From Ahaetulla prasina (lineage: Eukaryota; Chordata; Lepidosauria; Squamata; Colubridae): a stretch of DNA of 64,000 nt. Position 1 is the stretch's first letter, and each line of letters opens with the position of its first letter. The position numbers were made by a program, and so were the translations under genes. The stretch is from positions 194,379,436 to 194,443,435 of the forward strand of contig NC_080539.1 in NCBI RefSeq assembly GCF_028640845.1. Reading direction: 5' to 3'. This document shows, in pieces, positions 1 through 10,784 of the stretch. Below the pieces are notes generated by a model. That model worked only from the letters and a program-made list of their open reading frames with translations. It did no database searches and was not told where the DNA came from.

Positions 1-275
1 AAACCCAGGCCATGGGTTTCAATGTGATTAATAACTATAACCTAACTATATATTATAGCAATGGCTTGGTTAAGACTATGTGACCTTCACCATACTTCAG
101 CATGTCATTTAACTTCAACCATCATAAAACTGAAGTGCTTCTACAGCACTGCCTCTATAGCTTCTGGGCATTTTTGGACTACACCTCCTTGCAACCACAC
201 TAGATTGATGTGATCCTGATTGGACTAGGCTGTTCTCTGTTAACAAAAAGCAGGAACAGTGAATTGGTCAGTTAG

Positions 276-1743
276 CTCCCAGATGGTGAAAGTTCTTTGC
301 TCGGAATGATTTGGGATAACATCATGGTGGGAATGATAATGAGGGCTATTTGGCCTCTACACTAACTTTAAAAAGGACATTGAAAAGTTACATGGAGATA
401 CTTGCAAGAGTAATAATAGAGATTTTTATTTAAAAGATTTTTTGTAATATCGTAAGCCGCCAAGTTATACCTTGCCCTATTTTAACTAATAATCAATAGA
501 TACTTTGTCACAATTTTGCTAATTTCTGTTATCCCTTTGAAGTGTTTATTTATTTATTTTATTAAATTTTTATACCGCCCTTCTCCCGAAGGACTCAGGG
601 CGGTGTACAGCCAAAATAAAATACAGAATATTTACAATTAAAAGAATTTAAAATGAACTATTACTAAACGGCCGATAATTTAAAAAATTTAAAATATTAC
701 TAAAACCCCAATTTAAAATCAAACTATTTATGCCAATCCTGCTTGAATGAATAAATATGTTTTTAGCTCACGACGAAAGGTCCGAAGATCAGGCACTTGA
801 CGTAAGCCAGGGGGGAGTTCGTTCCAGAGCGTCGGTGCTCCCACAGAGAAGGCCCTACTCCTGGGGGCCGCCAGCCGACATTGTTTGGCGGACGGCACCC
901 TGAGAAGGCCCTCTCTGTGAGCGTCTGGTCGATGGGAGGCATAAGGTAACAGCAGGCGGTCTCGTAAGTACCCGGGTCCTAAGCCATGGAGCGCTTTAAA
1001 GGTGGTAACCAAGATCTTGAAGCGCACCCGAAAGACTACAGGAAGCCAGTGCAGACTACGGAGCAGTGGTGTTATGTGGGAGCCACGAGCGGCTCCCATT
1101 ACCACTCGCGCAGCTGCATTCTGGACTAACTGCAGCCTCCAGGTGCACCTCAAGGGCAGCCCCATGTAGAGAGCATTGCAATAATCCAGCCGAGACATAA
1201 CCAGAGCGTGAGTGACCATGCATAAGGCATCCCGGTCAAGGAAGGGACGCAACTGGCGAACCAAGCGAACTTGGTAAAAGGCCCTCCTGGTGACGGCCAC
1301 CAGATGTTCATTAAAGGACAGCCGACCATCCAGGAGGACGCCCAAGTTGCGAACCACCTCCTTTGGGGCCACTAACTCGCCCCCAACAGTCAGCTGCGGG
1401 TGCAGCTGACTGTACCGGGGTGCCGGCATCCACAGCCACTCCGTCTTGGAGGGATTGAGCTTGAGTCTGTTTCTCCCCATCCAGACCCGTACGGTAAGCA
1501 TAAGTGTGATATGCTTATGCCTACAGATAACTACATTTAAACAATATTTGGAAAACACCAAGAAAAAATAGTGGGAAACACTCATGACAAACATCTGTCC
1601 TTCCTTTTAAAACAACTGCAGTATAGCCATTTTAAAAATAATTTTTCTTTGAATAATTTAGTATTTTACTGCTATGAAAGATATGCTTCCTACCAAGTTG
1701 TTTTATATACAATGCTAGCAATGCAACTAACGTAACTTTCAGG
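276..1743. repeat. Local duplication, copy 1
   Basis: Positions 276-439 reappear at 3527-3690, and positions 978-1743 reappear at 3691-4454. The 538 bases between them here (440-977) are absent from copy 2. By eye the two copies differ at a small number of C/T and A/G sites, plus a short block where 1377-1386 and about 4090-4097 read differently. The block contains both L2-derived and apparently non-repeat sequence (1496-1743). Confidence 0.85.
555..1495 (-). mobile_element. L2-clade LINE, 3' half (RT C-terminus and 3' end)
   Basis: The minus strand encodes the C-terminal end of an L2-type reverse transcriptase. It starts near 1495 with RNRLKLNPSKTEWLW, continues through LDYCNALYMGLP and LHWLPVVFRVRFKIL, and ends at 728 after a FRRELKTYLF tail. 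It is followed by the L2-type 3' end with its GGGCGGTATAAAAAT hairpin-like motif and an A/T tail near 555. The frame is open for about 255 codons but there is no 5' half in this orientation, so it is a dead 5'-truncated copy. Confidence 0.85.
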
Positions 1744-3526
1744 TTGTGATTAGAGAGAGTCTAGAGCCGAGGGAGACCACTGTACCTCAGATTGCCGGGT
1801 GCGAATCCCTCTTTGTGAGATGGGGTCGTAGGTGTCAGATGGGTTTGCTGATCACGTACCTGGCTCCTTGCTGCGTGACAGTCGCCCTGCCCGAGCTTCT
1901 GGAGATGCTGGCTGGGGTGGCAGTTGAGACCCCCAGACTTTTAGTCATGGGGGACTTTAACTTGCCATCTTCCGGCTCGTCATCGACGGCAGCTCGGGAG
2001 TTCATGGCTTCCATGACGGCCTTGGACCTGACTCAAGTAGTTGATGGCCCTACTCACATTGGGGGTGGCACTCTGGATTTGATTTTTCTCTCTAGTCAGT
2101 GGTTGAGAGATCTGGACTTAAAGGAAATAGTCATTGAACCTTTGTCATGGTCAGATCACTCTCTTCTTCGCCTGGACTTTCTGACCGCCATTCACCACCG
2201 CAGGGAGGCGGAGCCGATACGTTGGTTCCGCCCCAGGCGCCTGATGGACCCGGATGGGTTCCGGACGGAGCTTGGGCCATTTCCTGAGGGTCTGGCTCAC
2301 GGCTCGGCTGAGGAACTTGTTGCGGCCTGGGAACGGGCCGCGGCGGGGGCCTTAGACCGTGTCGTGCCTTTGCGGCCTCTGACCCGGCGCAGGTCCCAAC
2401 CGGCTCCTTGGTTCTCCGAGGAGCTGAGAGGGATGAAGCGCCGGAGAAGACGCCTAGAGAGTTCCTGGAGGTCTAGCCGTTCCGGAGCTGATCGACACTA
2501 GTGAAGTCCTATCCTAGGCCTTACCTAGTGGCATGGAGGGAAGCGAGGCGTAGCTCCGCCCCCCCCCTCATTGCATCGGCAGATAACCGCCCAGCCGCCC
2601 TGTTTCGGGTGACTCGCTCCCTCCTACACCAGGGGGAGCGGGACGACCCGTTGCAGGGACGTGCTGAGGAGTTTAACGGTTATCTATACGATAAAATCGT
2701 TCAGCTTCGGGATGGTCTGGACCAAGATTGCGTGATGCGGGTGAGATGCTCGAGGCGGTCTTGGTGACATTGTTTGGGATGAGTTTGACCCTGTGGCTCC
2801 GAGGACATGGACAGGTTGTTGGGTAGGTTGAATGCCACCACGTGTTTACTGGACCCGTGCCCCTCTTGGCTGGTGCTGGCCACCGAGAGGTGACACGAGG
2901 CTGGCTCAGGCGATTCGACCGCTTCTTTGGTGGAGGTGTCTTCCGCCTGCCTTGAAAGAGGCGGTGGTGAGGCCCTCCTTAAGAAGCCGTCCCTGGACCC
3001 GGCTGTTTTAGGTAATTATCGTCCGGTCTCCAACCTTCGCTTCGCGGCGAAGGTTGTAGAGAGTATGGTGGCATATCAATTTCCCTTGCACCTGGATGAA
3101 ACTGTCTATCTAGACCCGCTCCAGTCCGGTTTTCGGCCCGGCTACAGCACGGAGACGGCTTTGGTCGCGTTGGTGGATGATCTCTGGAGGGCCAGGGATA
3201 GGGGTTGCTCCTCTGCCCTGGTCCTATTAGACCTCTCAGCGGCTTTCGATACCATCGACCATGGTATCCTGCTGCGCCGGTTGGAGGGATTGGGAGTGGG
3301 AGGCACCGTTTATCGGTGGTTCTCCTCCTATCTCTCCGACCGGTCGCAGTCGGTGTTGACGGGGGGGCAGAGGTCGGCCCCGAGGCGCCTCACTTGTGGG
3401 GTGCCGCAGGGGTCGATCCTCTCGCCCCTCCTGTTCAACATCTACATGAAGCCGCTGGGTGAGATCATCAGTGGTTTCGGTGTGAGGTACCAGCTGTACG
3501 CGGATGACACCCAGCTGTATTTTTCA
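1744..3526 (+). mobile_element. L2-clade LINE, endonuclease and RT part, opposite orientation
   Basis: This is the interior of an L2 LINE on the plus strand. The segment 1746-2501 has AP-endonuclease motifs: MGDFNLPSS, a LDLIF stretch and WSDHSLL. The frame breaks near 2501 and again between 2767 and 2927. From 2927 the reverse transcriptase resumes with LVLLDLSAAFDTIDHGILL, TCGVPQGSILSPLLFN and the catalytic YADDTQLYF. Homology stops abruptly at 3526, where copy 2 of the local duplication begins. It lacks the 5' end and the 3' part, so it cannot move by itself. Confidence 0.85.
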
Positions 3527-4454
3527 CTCCCAGATGGTGAAAGTTCTTTGCTCGGAATGATTTGGGATAACATCATGGTGGGAATGATAATGAGGGCTAT
3601 TTGGCCTCTACACTAACTTTAAAAAGGACATTGAAAAGTTACATGGAGATACTTGCAAGAGTAATAATAGAGATTTTTATTTAAAAGATTCCTAAGCCAT
3701 GGAGCGCTTTAAAGGTGGTAACCAAGATCTTGAAGCGCACCCGAAAGACTATAGGAAGCCAGTGCAGACTACGGAGCAGTGGTGTTACGTGGGAGCCACG
3801 AGCGGCTCCCATTACCACTCGTGCAGCTGCATTCTGGACTAACTGCAGCCTCCGGGTGCACCTCAAGGGCAGCCCCATGTAGAGAGCATTGCAATAATCC
3901 AGCCGAGACGTAACCAGAGCGTGAGTGACCGTGCATAAGGCATCCCGGTCAAGGAAGGGACGCAACTGGCGAACCAAGCGAACTTGGTAAAAGGCCCTCC
4001 TGGTGACGGCCGCCAGATGTTCATCAAAGGACAGCCGACCATCCAGGAGGACGCCCAAGTTGCGAACCACCTCCTTTGGGGCCACTAACTGCTTCAACAG
4101 TCAGCTGCGGGTGCAGCTGACTGTACCGGGGTGCCGGCATCCACAGCCACTCCGTCTTGGAGGGATTGAGCTTGAGTCTGTTTCTCCCCATCCAGACCCG
4201 TACGGTAAGCATAAGTGTGATATGCTTATGCCTACAGATAACTACATTTAAACAATATTTGGAAAACACCAAGAAAAAATAGTGGGAAACACTCATGACA
4301 AACATCTGTCCTTCCTTTTAAAACAACTGCAGTATAGCCATTTTAAAAATAATTTTTCTTTGAATAATTTAGTATTTTACTGCTATGAAAGATATGCTTC
4401 CTACCAAGTTGTTTTATATACAATGCTAGCAATGCAACTAACGTAACTTTCAGG
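3527..4454. repeat. Local duplication, copy 2
   Basis: This repeats 276-439 and then 978-1743 with the intervening 538 bases missing; the join is at 3690/3691. Its right edge at 4454 leads into sequence beginning GAGAAACAG, while copy 1 leads into the plus-strand L2. Confidence 0.85.
3691..4206 (-). mobile_element. L2 LINE fragment (second copy of the RT C-terminal part)
   Basis: This is the duplicated part of the L2 at 978-1495. It encodes the same RNRLKLNPSKTEWLW to FKALHGLG region but is frameshifted around 4090 and has lost its 3' end to the deletion at 3690/3691. Confidence 0.8.
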
Positions 4455-4939
4455 AGAAACAGATTTTTTTCTGAAATTAAAGAAGCAGAATTCACATGTA
4501 AACTATATAGTTACTTTTATACTTTGATCATAATCTAAAATTTATAAGTAAAATACAAGACATTAATGAGTTTGTGTAAATGAAGCGTACAGAATTTAAT
4601 GTACTCTGAAAATAAAATTATGCAGTTTCTTTATTGGTCTCCAATAATTCCTGGTTTCAAAAAGATTCTCTGCCAAGGTGAAATAATGGTGATGTTGGGC
4701 AATGCACTGCATCAGATTTTAACACAAAAAGTTGCCTTTGTGGTCCCAGGAAAAAGTGTGGCTGCTAAAAGCAATTTCAAACAGGAGTTCTGTTAGTGCC
4801 CCTGAACACTCTGAAGCACTGGTTTCTTACCTTGCTTCAACCACCTCTACACAGTGACCTACTTAATTTGGGAGAAATCCCTTTAACTCTAGTCTTATCA
4901 TTTTGGGGAAAGACATCAGCTCCATTCTTCTTGGAAATA

Positions 4940-4955
4940 AATAGATAGATAGATG

Positions 4956-5015
<60 letters not shown>

Positions 5016-5056
5016 TAGATATAGATATAGATATAGATATAGATATAGATATAGCT
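4940..5056. repeat. (GATA)n microsatellite grading into (ATATAG)n
   Basis: An uninterrupted GATA array with one GGATA variant near its start passes near 5010 into an ATATAG hexamer array. GATA arrays of this kind were first described as the Bkm satellite of snakes. Confidence 0.95.
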
Positions 5057-5215
5057 AGCTAGGGTTGGGAAGTCCTTCACCACTAACACTGAGAACTAAA
5101 CAGGGTGGTATATCAAAGTCTCCAGTTTTGATGTGGTCCCAGTAACTTGTTGGGAAATAATTATTCTGAATAGACTGTTCAATCACCTCTTTGTTTTGGT
5201 TACAAGTCTGTAATC

Positions 5216-5460
5216 TTGGTTGTCTCCCATATTCCTCTTAACTTCCGAATTCAGTATAAAGTGCCAGCTTTAACATATAAAGGCCTTTACAGTTTGGTGC
5301 CAGGTTATCTGCAGGGCCACTTCTTTCCTGTTCAGTTGGCACAGCCATTTGAATCATGCCAAAAGAAGCAGCTGACTGTCCTCCATTTTGGAGAGGGTAG
5401 ATGGGAGCTTAGTGGCGTCCTCCCCCCCGCCCGAGAATGGCTTCCTATCTGAGGTTCAGT
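5216..5460 (+). mobile_element. Decayed L2-like RT C-terminal fragment
   Basis: A short open stretch has FRIQYKVPALTYKGL followed by LVPGYLQGHFF. This resembles the FRIxxKxLxLTYKALHGLxPxYL segment near the end of L2-type reverse transcriptases. The rest has decayed. Confidence 0.5.
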
Positions 5461-5685
5461 TGGGTCCAACTTTAACTGTCCTCCAGAAATAGCTGAAGAT
5501 GGAGCATTTCAGGAGAGCACTGAGGTGTTAATGCCAGATATTGGTTTGAGCTCTCTGTGTACTATACTTTTTATTTTTATATTTAACTGTATTAACTATA
5601 TATAACTATACTATATTTTAACTATTATCTGTTTAACTTTAATTAAGCCACTACGACTACTTACAAGTGCCCCATGATATAAATT

Positions 5686-5689
5686 AGAT

Positions 5690-5772
<83 letters not shown>

Positions 5773-5798
5773 GGCTGGCTGGCTGGCTGGCTGGCTGG
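5686..5798. repeat. (GATA)n array followed by (GGCT)n
   Basis: About 85 bases of GATA repeats run directly into six or so copies of GGCT near 5773-5798. This is the second GATA array within 1 kb. Confidence 0.95.
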
Positions 5799-5872
5799 AT
5801 AATTTACAACTTAAGTCACTACAATGTTAAATATATGCAATAGGTATGTTTTTAATGTTAGAAAGGGTGTAC

Positions 5873-5960
5873 TTCATTACTTCATGTTGGTTTATTATAT
5901 TTATTATATTTATTTATTTATTTATTTATTTATTCATGTTCATTACTTCATGTTGGTTTA
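5873..5960. repeat. 22-bp direct repeats around a (TTTA)n tract
   Basis: The 22 bases at 5873-5894, starting TTCATTACTTCATG, recur at 5939-5960. Between them lies an A/T stretch made mainly of TTTA units. This may be slippage, or the scar of a retroposed tail flanked by its target duplication. Confidence 0.7.
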
Positions 5961-6267
5961 TCTATTTTAAAAGGCTTGGTAAATTTGACTCCAATGATTT
6001 ATCTGCAATTATCTGGTTTTACTGGAAAAGGGAAATTTCCTTAAAAAAACCTTGTGAATTATACCTACCAGGTATATTGTTAATGATTTTCTCAGCATAC
6101 ATTTGACCAATTACCAGACTGGTGTAGTCAACTTTTCTCTAATTTAGTTCCATGTACTTCAATGATGTAATGCAGGACATAATTCAGAAACCAATGTAAA
6201 AGTTTCACAATCATAAATCCCTCAAAGAATGCACTGAGAATTAGTTACGATCAATCTACTCCCTCAA

Positions 6268-6273
6268 GGCTTT

Positions 6274-6304
<31 letters not shown>

Positions 6305-6480
6305 GATTTTTATACCACCCTTCTCCCGAAGGACTCAGGGCGGTTCACAGCCAGATAAAACAAAACAACAATAATAAATACAAGATAAAACAATAATTAA
6401 AAAACTTATTAAATTTGGCCCGAATTAAAATATATTTAAAACAATAAAACCCTAAATAAGATTAAAAATCAAATAAAATG
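6268..6480 (-). mobile_element. L2-type LINE 3' end
   Basis: The minus strand carries the conserved L2-type 3' hairpin (CCGCCCTGAGTCCTTCGGGA), then AGAAGGGTGGTATAAAAATC and an (AAAT)n tail. The same tail occurs at 555-620 and 57315-57450. It is 5' truncated and has no coding part. Confidence 0.75.
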
Positions 6481-6778
6481 TCTAAAATCCTATGCTTTTT
6501 GTTGTGAGTGCTCTTGCGCTGCTCATCTTCTTCCCATCTCATTTATGTGAGCTGGGCTAATGGATAGACTTTGCTAGAGACCTCCTTCCCTTCCTTCCTC
6601 CTACCCTGCCATGTAGCAGTGACAACAGACCTCCATTACAGAAATGGAGGATGCAGTTTTCCCCAATAATCCAGATATGGTTTTGGAATCAGAGTGCCTA
6701 GAAATGAAACTGTAGAAGTTTACAGAATTTCTGGAGTTTACAGAATTCCATTTCCCCTCTGCAAAATCTTAGCATTAC

Positions 6779-6860
6779 CTGGCCTATGACGGATATTCTT
6801 CAGGGAACCACATTTAGAAGTCACATGACTCAAGTCTATCTTCTTGGTTACAATTTGCAC
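6779..6860 (-). CDS. MAP2: MAP2 exon 17: microtubule-binding repeat
   Basis: This 82-nt exon encodes [20 protein letters not shown] followed by KNIRHRP and the first base of a Gly codon. It is one tau-type microtubule-binding repeat. VQIVTKK is the MAP2 counterpart of the tau hexapeptide region, and KCGS is the KxGS site phosphorylated by MARK kinases in this family. The acceptor (AAACAG) precedes GTG and the donor is CCAG/GTAATG. The length equals that of the mammalian exon as I recall it, and the peptide looks identical to the mammalian repeat. The acceptor tract is AT-rich rather than pyrimidine-rich. The exon is constitutive in mammals and follows exon 16 by 1.1 kb. Confidence 0.95.
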
Positions 6861-7992
6861 CTGTTTAAAATATACAAAATATATCTGTATGTTTATAGAC
6901 AGCTATAGACATGGAAAAAGATGCATTTTATATCTGTAGGAAGAAGAAACAAAAGTAGAAAACGTTAAGTGTCAAGTTTGGAAAAAGCAGAATATTAGAA
7001 AGAAATAATGATGGTACAAAGAAAGAAATGATATCCAGGTTAATACAGCAAATATCCCATTGGAAGAGTAAATTAGTGGAATAATTTAAAATCTCTTTCA
7101 TTGATAGGTAAGGTTATTAATCAGGAAAGTGAGATTATTTTTAAAGATAAAGATAATATTTTCCTCAGTGCTGTGTGTTGAAGTGTGTCTTTTAAAGCTT
7201 CCATTTTCCTTAGGTAATCAAGGATGTTTTATTTTCATTGCCCAACTTTCTGCTCAGGACAATTTTTTCTTCCTAGACTATTTTATAAACTTCCTTAGCT
7301 CCTGAGAAACATTAGTGGAAATATTGTCTTATAATTTTGACATGTCAAATATATCAAAATATTTAAGAGGTGTTCACTAGATTGCTTGGAATAAGTCTGA
7401 TGAAAGGGTCAAAATATACAATTGGGCAAATAATATACAGTATGCAAGATAGCCCTAAATTCACGTTTCTCTCACTGTGAAGTGAAAGCATCTTACAACT
7501 AGTTAATATGCATTGTACAGTGGCTATGAATGCCATCTGATAAGATTAGGACCAATGAGTGATCAATCCATTACCTTTGAATCAGTGACAATACACCTGA
7601 CATTTTAATCAAGCAATGTTAATTTTCTGTTGACATCATTATTTCTTCAGAACTCAGGACTTGTAAGACTCTTTTTCATTTTGCTTTCAAGCTTTGATTA
7701 ATGATGGAGTTCAGAAGAACCAAAGCAATTAGTCATTACATCAGTGCTTGTAGAACAGGATGCATTGTGAAGAAAACCTGGCTCATGTCCTTCTAAGTGA
7801 AACTTCTGTTTTTTTGAGGAAGAATGGATATACCACTCAGCACACAAAGCTGCTGCATTACTAGACCAAGTTAATGTGTGAAGCATTAGCAAGAAGAGAA
7901 GCAATCTTTGTAGAGGATTAAAGGGCTAGTTCATATAGCATGGGTTCCCCACAGTCACCTGGAGAACAATGTAAGATACTACCTCTACTTAC
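6861..7992 (-). other. MAP2: MAP2 intron 16
   Basis: This 1132-bp intron separates the optional repeat exon from the constitutive one. I see no transposon or coding signal in it. Confidence 0.9.
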
Positions 7993-8085
7993 ATTTCCTC
8001 CCCCTGCTGAATGTTTGATGTTATCTCTTGAACCACATCTGGAGTGTACATCGCTAAAATCAATCTTCTTGCTTAAAATCCTAAC
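7993..8085 (-). CDS. MAP2: MAP2 exon 16: optional fourth microtubule-binding repeat
   Basis: This 93-nt exon begins after CCTTTTAG and ends at GGAAAT/GTAAGT. It encodes [20 protein letters not shown] and then [11 protein letters not shown], a complete 31-residue tau-type repeat. In mammals this exon is spliced in to give four-repeat MAP2 and left out in three-repeat forms. The length is a multiple of three with phase 0 at both ends, so inclusion and skipping are both in frame here. Relative to the mammalian sequence as I remember it there are a few substitutions (for example LSKK and [10 protein letters not shown] where mammals have LNKK and SKVQSRCGSK). The RCGS motif keeps the phosphorylatable Ser. 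Confidence 0.95.
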
Positions 8086-8907
8086 CTAAAAGGAATTGGA
8101 GGTTATCTTACTATTAAGAATATTCTTTGGTTTTCATGATCCTGAAAATCAGGGTGCAAAACTACACTGTAAGGTCTGGCTTTTCACAATTGCAGACTAA
8201 CCAACCAGCATTTTGTACAAATCTATTTTCCTCAGACATATTTTCCTCCATAAAGCTATGTATCCTGTGTGCATCTCAAAATCAGTTGCTGGAATACATT
8301 AACAAAGAATAATCATATTAATTAATGAACAATATCAATATATTATTGCCATTCATCATAAAATGTCATGGTACAATAATAATGGGTAGCTTTATATAAT
8401 GTTTATATATGAATAAACATATATGGAAGATGGAACACGAGGCACACTCAAAGCAGGCCCAGAAGACAAAAAGATTTGTTCACAAAAATTTCAGGTACAA
8501 AAGTACCTCAATAGTATCAAAATGAAGACTCAGAAGGAGACACCACAAAGAATGATTCCCTGAATAACAGATTGTTCCCATGCGAGCTGCATGAGGAATG
8601 CTGCTCTGATGGAAAAACATCAGGATATGCCAGGAAAATTCCCAAAGATTGCCTGCCCAATCTTGTGGGAAAATGTAAAAATCTTGGGGATTGTTATCCT
8701 TGGTTTTATGTGGGCATCTATCTATGTTTTATAAAACATTGAAGAGCTGGATGTGCTCCACAGCACAGGGGTCAGAGTTTAGATTACTATTGTGACACTT
8801 TTATTAATTCTGTTTGGATCTACCCTTGACAACCTCTATAGATTTTACTCTTTGTTAATACCATTTTATATTATTTGTATCTGTTAACTATCTGGGGTCA
8901 TATTTGT

Positions 8908-9780
8908 GAGACCGGTGGCCATACTTAACCTATGACCATTCATTCAGCGACTGTTTGAATTTACAACAGCACTGAATTAATGGTAGTTGCAACTGGTCCT
9001 TAGAGTACTAGCAGCAGAGTACCCAGCAGCCCCCATCACATGATCACAATCTGGATGCTTAGCAACTCGCATGCACTGATCACCAGTTGCCAAATGCCCC
9101 ACAGTTACATGATTGCCATTTTCAACCTTCCATGCTGGTTTCTGATGAAAGTCAAAAGGTAAGCCAGCAGAGAAGATTGCAAATCACTAGCGTAAATCTG
9201 TCCTACCCATGTACCCATCTCAGCCCCTCTGTACTTGCACTGTGCTGATCACTAGCATATTCCCTCACATCTACCTCATACCCCTGTGCATCCTTTTCTC
9301 ACCCATGTGGCACTTCTCATGCCCTCTCCCCAATCTGCACAGAGCTACTCATGCACTCTCCATGACTCATGTCTCCCACATCTCCCTGCACACTCTCCCT
9401 GATCTGCACAACACCTCCCACGCATTCCAATGCACCCTCCCTCATCTGCATGGCACCTCTTGCACATTCTCCCAACCCACACAGCGCCTCCTCTTGCACA
9501 CCCTCCCTAATGTATGAGGAGCCTCTTGCATAGCCCTGCACAATCTCCCCAATCCACACAATGTCTCTTGCACACCTTTCATACCTTTCTGCAACCTCCG
9601 TGATCCCCCCAACTGCCTGTGGACGTGGGATTTGTAATTTCCTGCCAACTTCCTCACTAACTTTGGTTGTGGGAAGCCAGCAGGAGTGGCCTCACATAAT
9701 GACCACAGAATTCAGTTAATGAAGCAATTAGGATTGCAGGGATTTCCATTGCGGAACAATGTGGTTATATTTTATGATCA
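8908..9780 (+). repeat. Diverged interspersed repeat interrupted by a minisatellite
   Basis: The left part (8908-9130) and right part (about 9665-9780) share phrases with copies at 28575-28705, 32595-32690 and 37888-38395: ACTTAACCTATGACCATTCA-like, CACATGATCACAATCTGGAT-like and CATAATGACCACAG-like. I recognise this from squamate genomes as a common old repeat, but I cannot name the family. Confidence 0.5.
9225..9600. repeat. Degenerate minisatellite, about 30-33 bp period
   Basis: The stretch is built of imperfect units around CTCTTGCACACCCTCCCTAA and TCTGCACAGCGCCT. Unit length varies, and the pyrimidine-rich strand has almost no G. The short open frames on both strands come from this composition and are not genes. 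Confidence 0.65.
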
Positions 9781-10041
9781 CGTCTCTTACCAATGGAAAT
9801 TGCCGTCTCAAGAACAGTCTGCAGATTCTAAATTGTTATAATGAGACAAGACAAAAAGTGGCTGAGCCCCAAAAAGGTGCCTGAGATCTGGCAAGTAGAA
9901 TAAAATTATATTCTATAATTTAGGATTATTTATATATTAAACACCGTTTGAGATTTTCATTATGAGTTGCATATACTATCCTATACAAGAAGCAGTCAAT
10001 CTTATCTTCTTTTTTGAGTGGTGAACACATTTACTCTAGAA

Positions 10042-10784
10042 CAGTGATGGCTAAACTTTTTCTCTTCGTGTGCCAAAAACACAAGTACACGCTCACGATA
10101 GCGCATGTGCGTGCCGGCACCCATAATGCTATGTGCATGCACGCAAGGGATGGGATTCAAACATTTTTTTTTTTTTTTTGTTTACATTTATACCCCGCCC
10201 TTCTCCGAAGACTCAGGGCGGCTTACAATGTATAGGGCAATAGTCTCATTCTATTTGTATATATTTACAAAGTCAACTTATTGCCCCCCCAACAATCTGG
10301 GTCCTCATTTTACCTACCTTATAAAGGATGGAAGGCTGAGTCAACCTTGGGCCGGGCTCGAACCTGCAGTAATTGCAGGCTTTGTGTTCTTAATAACAGG
10401 CCTTACCAGGCAGAGCTAAACCGGCCCTTATTTTAGCAACCTGCACCCACCACGGGGGGAAGGGGGGGCATTTTTGCCCTCCTCAGGCTCCAGAGGCTTT
10501 TCCCGAGCCTCCAGGAGGGTGAAAACAGTCTCCCCCAGGTTCTGGAGGCCCTCCGGAGGCTGGAAACGTGCACGCCGCTCTCCTCCATGTTCCCCCCTGC
10601 ATGACCCTACATGCGCGTGCATATCCCGCACGCGCCTCGCCCTTTGTGCATCCCAAAAATCAGTTAGCTGGTGGGAGGCGTGCACGCGTGCGCACTGCCA
10701 CTCAGCTGGGCAACTGCTCCCGTTCCCGCAGAGAGTGCTTTCCGTGCCAGCTGTGGCACGCGTGCCATAGAATCACCATCATTG
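10042..10784 (+). mobile_element. hAT-like MITE carrying a nested SINE
   Basis: The left terminus CAGTGATGGCTAAACTTTT and the right terminus ATCACCATCATTG are imperfect inverted repeats. The flanking 8-mers CTCTAGAA and CACTAGAC agree at 6 of 8 positions. The same termini and the same internal phrase (GGCACGCGTGCCA) occur in the MITE at 33144-33477. A SINE sits inside at about 10164-10426. There is no transposase, so it is non-autonomous. Confidence 0.75.
10164..10426 (-). mobile_element. tRNA-derived SINE nested in the MITE
   Basis: On the minus strand the head has a tRNA-like A box region (TTTAGCTCTGCCTGGTAAGG) and a B box (GGTTCGAGCCC). The body is TGACTCAGCCTTCCATCC and AAATGAGGACCCAGATTG, which is shared with the SINE at 57738-57960. 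The tail is of the GCCGCCCTGAGTCTTCGGAG type followed by a run of A. It is not a functional tRNA gene. Confidence 0.75.

Larger units (their letters stand above)
1..6778 (-). other. MAP2: MAP2 intron 17, partial
   Basis: This is intron between exon 17 and a downstream exon outside the window. I looked on the minus strand for the next repeat exon (HHVPGGG-type motif) and did not find it. The stretch is mostly repeats: L2 LINE pieces in both orientations between about 276 and 4454, two GATA arrays, a decayed L2 fragment at 5216-5452 and an L2 3' end at 6268-6480. Positions 1-275, 4455-4940 and 6481-6778 show nothing I recognise. Confidence 0.85.

Noticed and set aside
4801..4860. Minus-strand sequence GGTGGTTGAAGCAAG/GTAAG that resembles the end of the next repeat exon
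   Set aside because: Upstream bases do not encode the expected HHVPGGG or KVGS motifs; only the donor-like end matches.
5686..5770. Regular short repeats that might suggest a CRISPR array
   Set aside because: They are a plain tetranucleotide microsatellite without spacers, in a vertebrate intron.
9209..9657. Overlapping open frames on both strands near 9.2-9.6 kb
   Set aside because: They arise from the skewed minisatellite composition and have no homology.
10326..10426. tRNA-like A and B boxes
   Set aside because: They belong to a SINE head. There is no complete cloverleaf.
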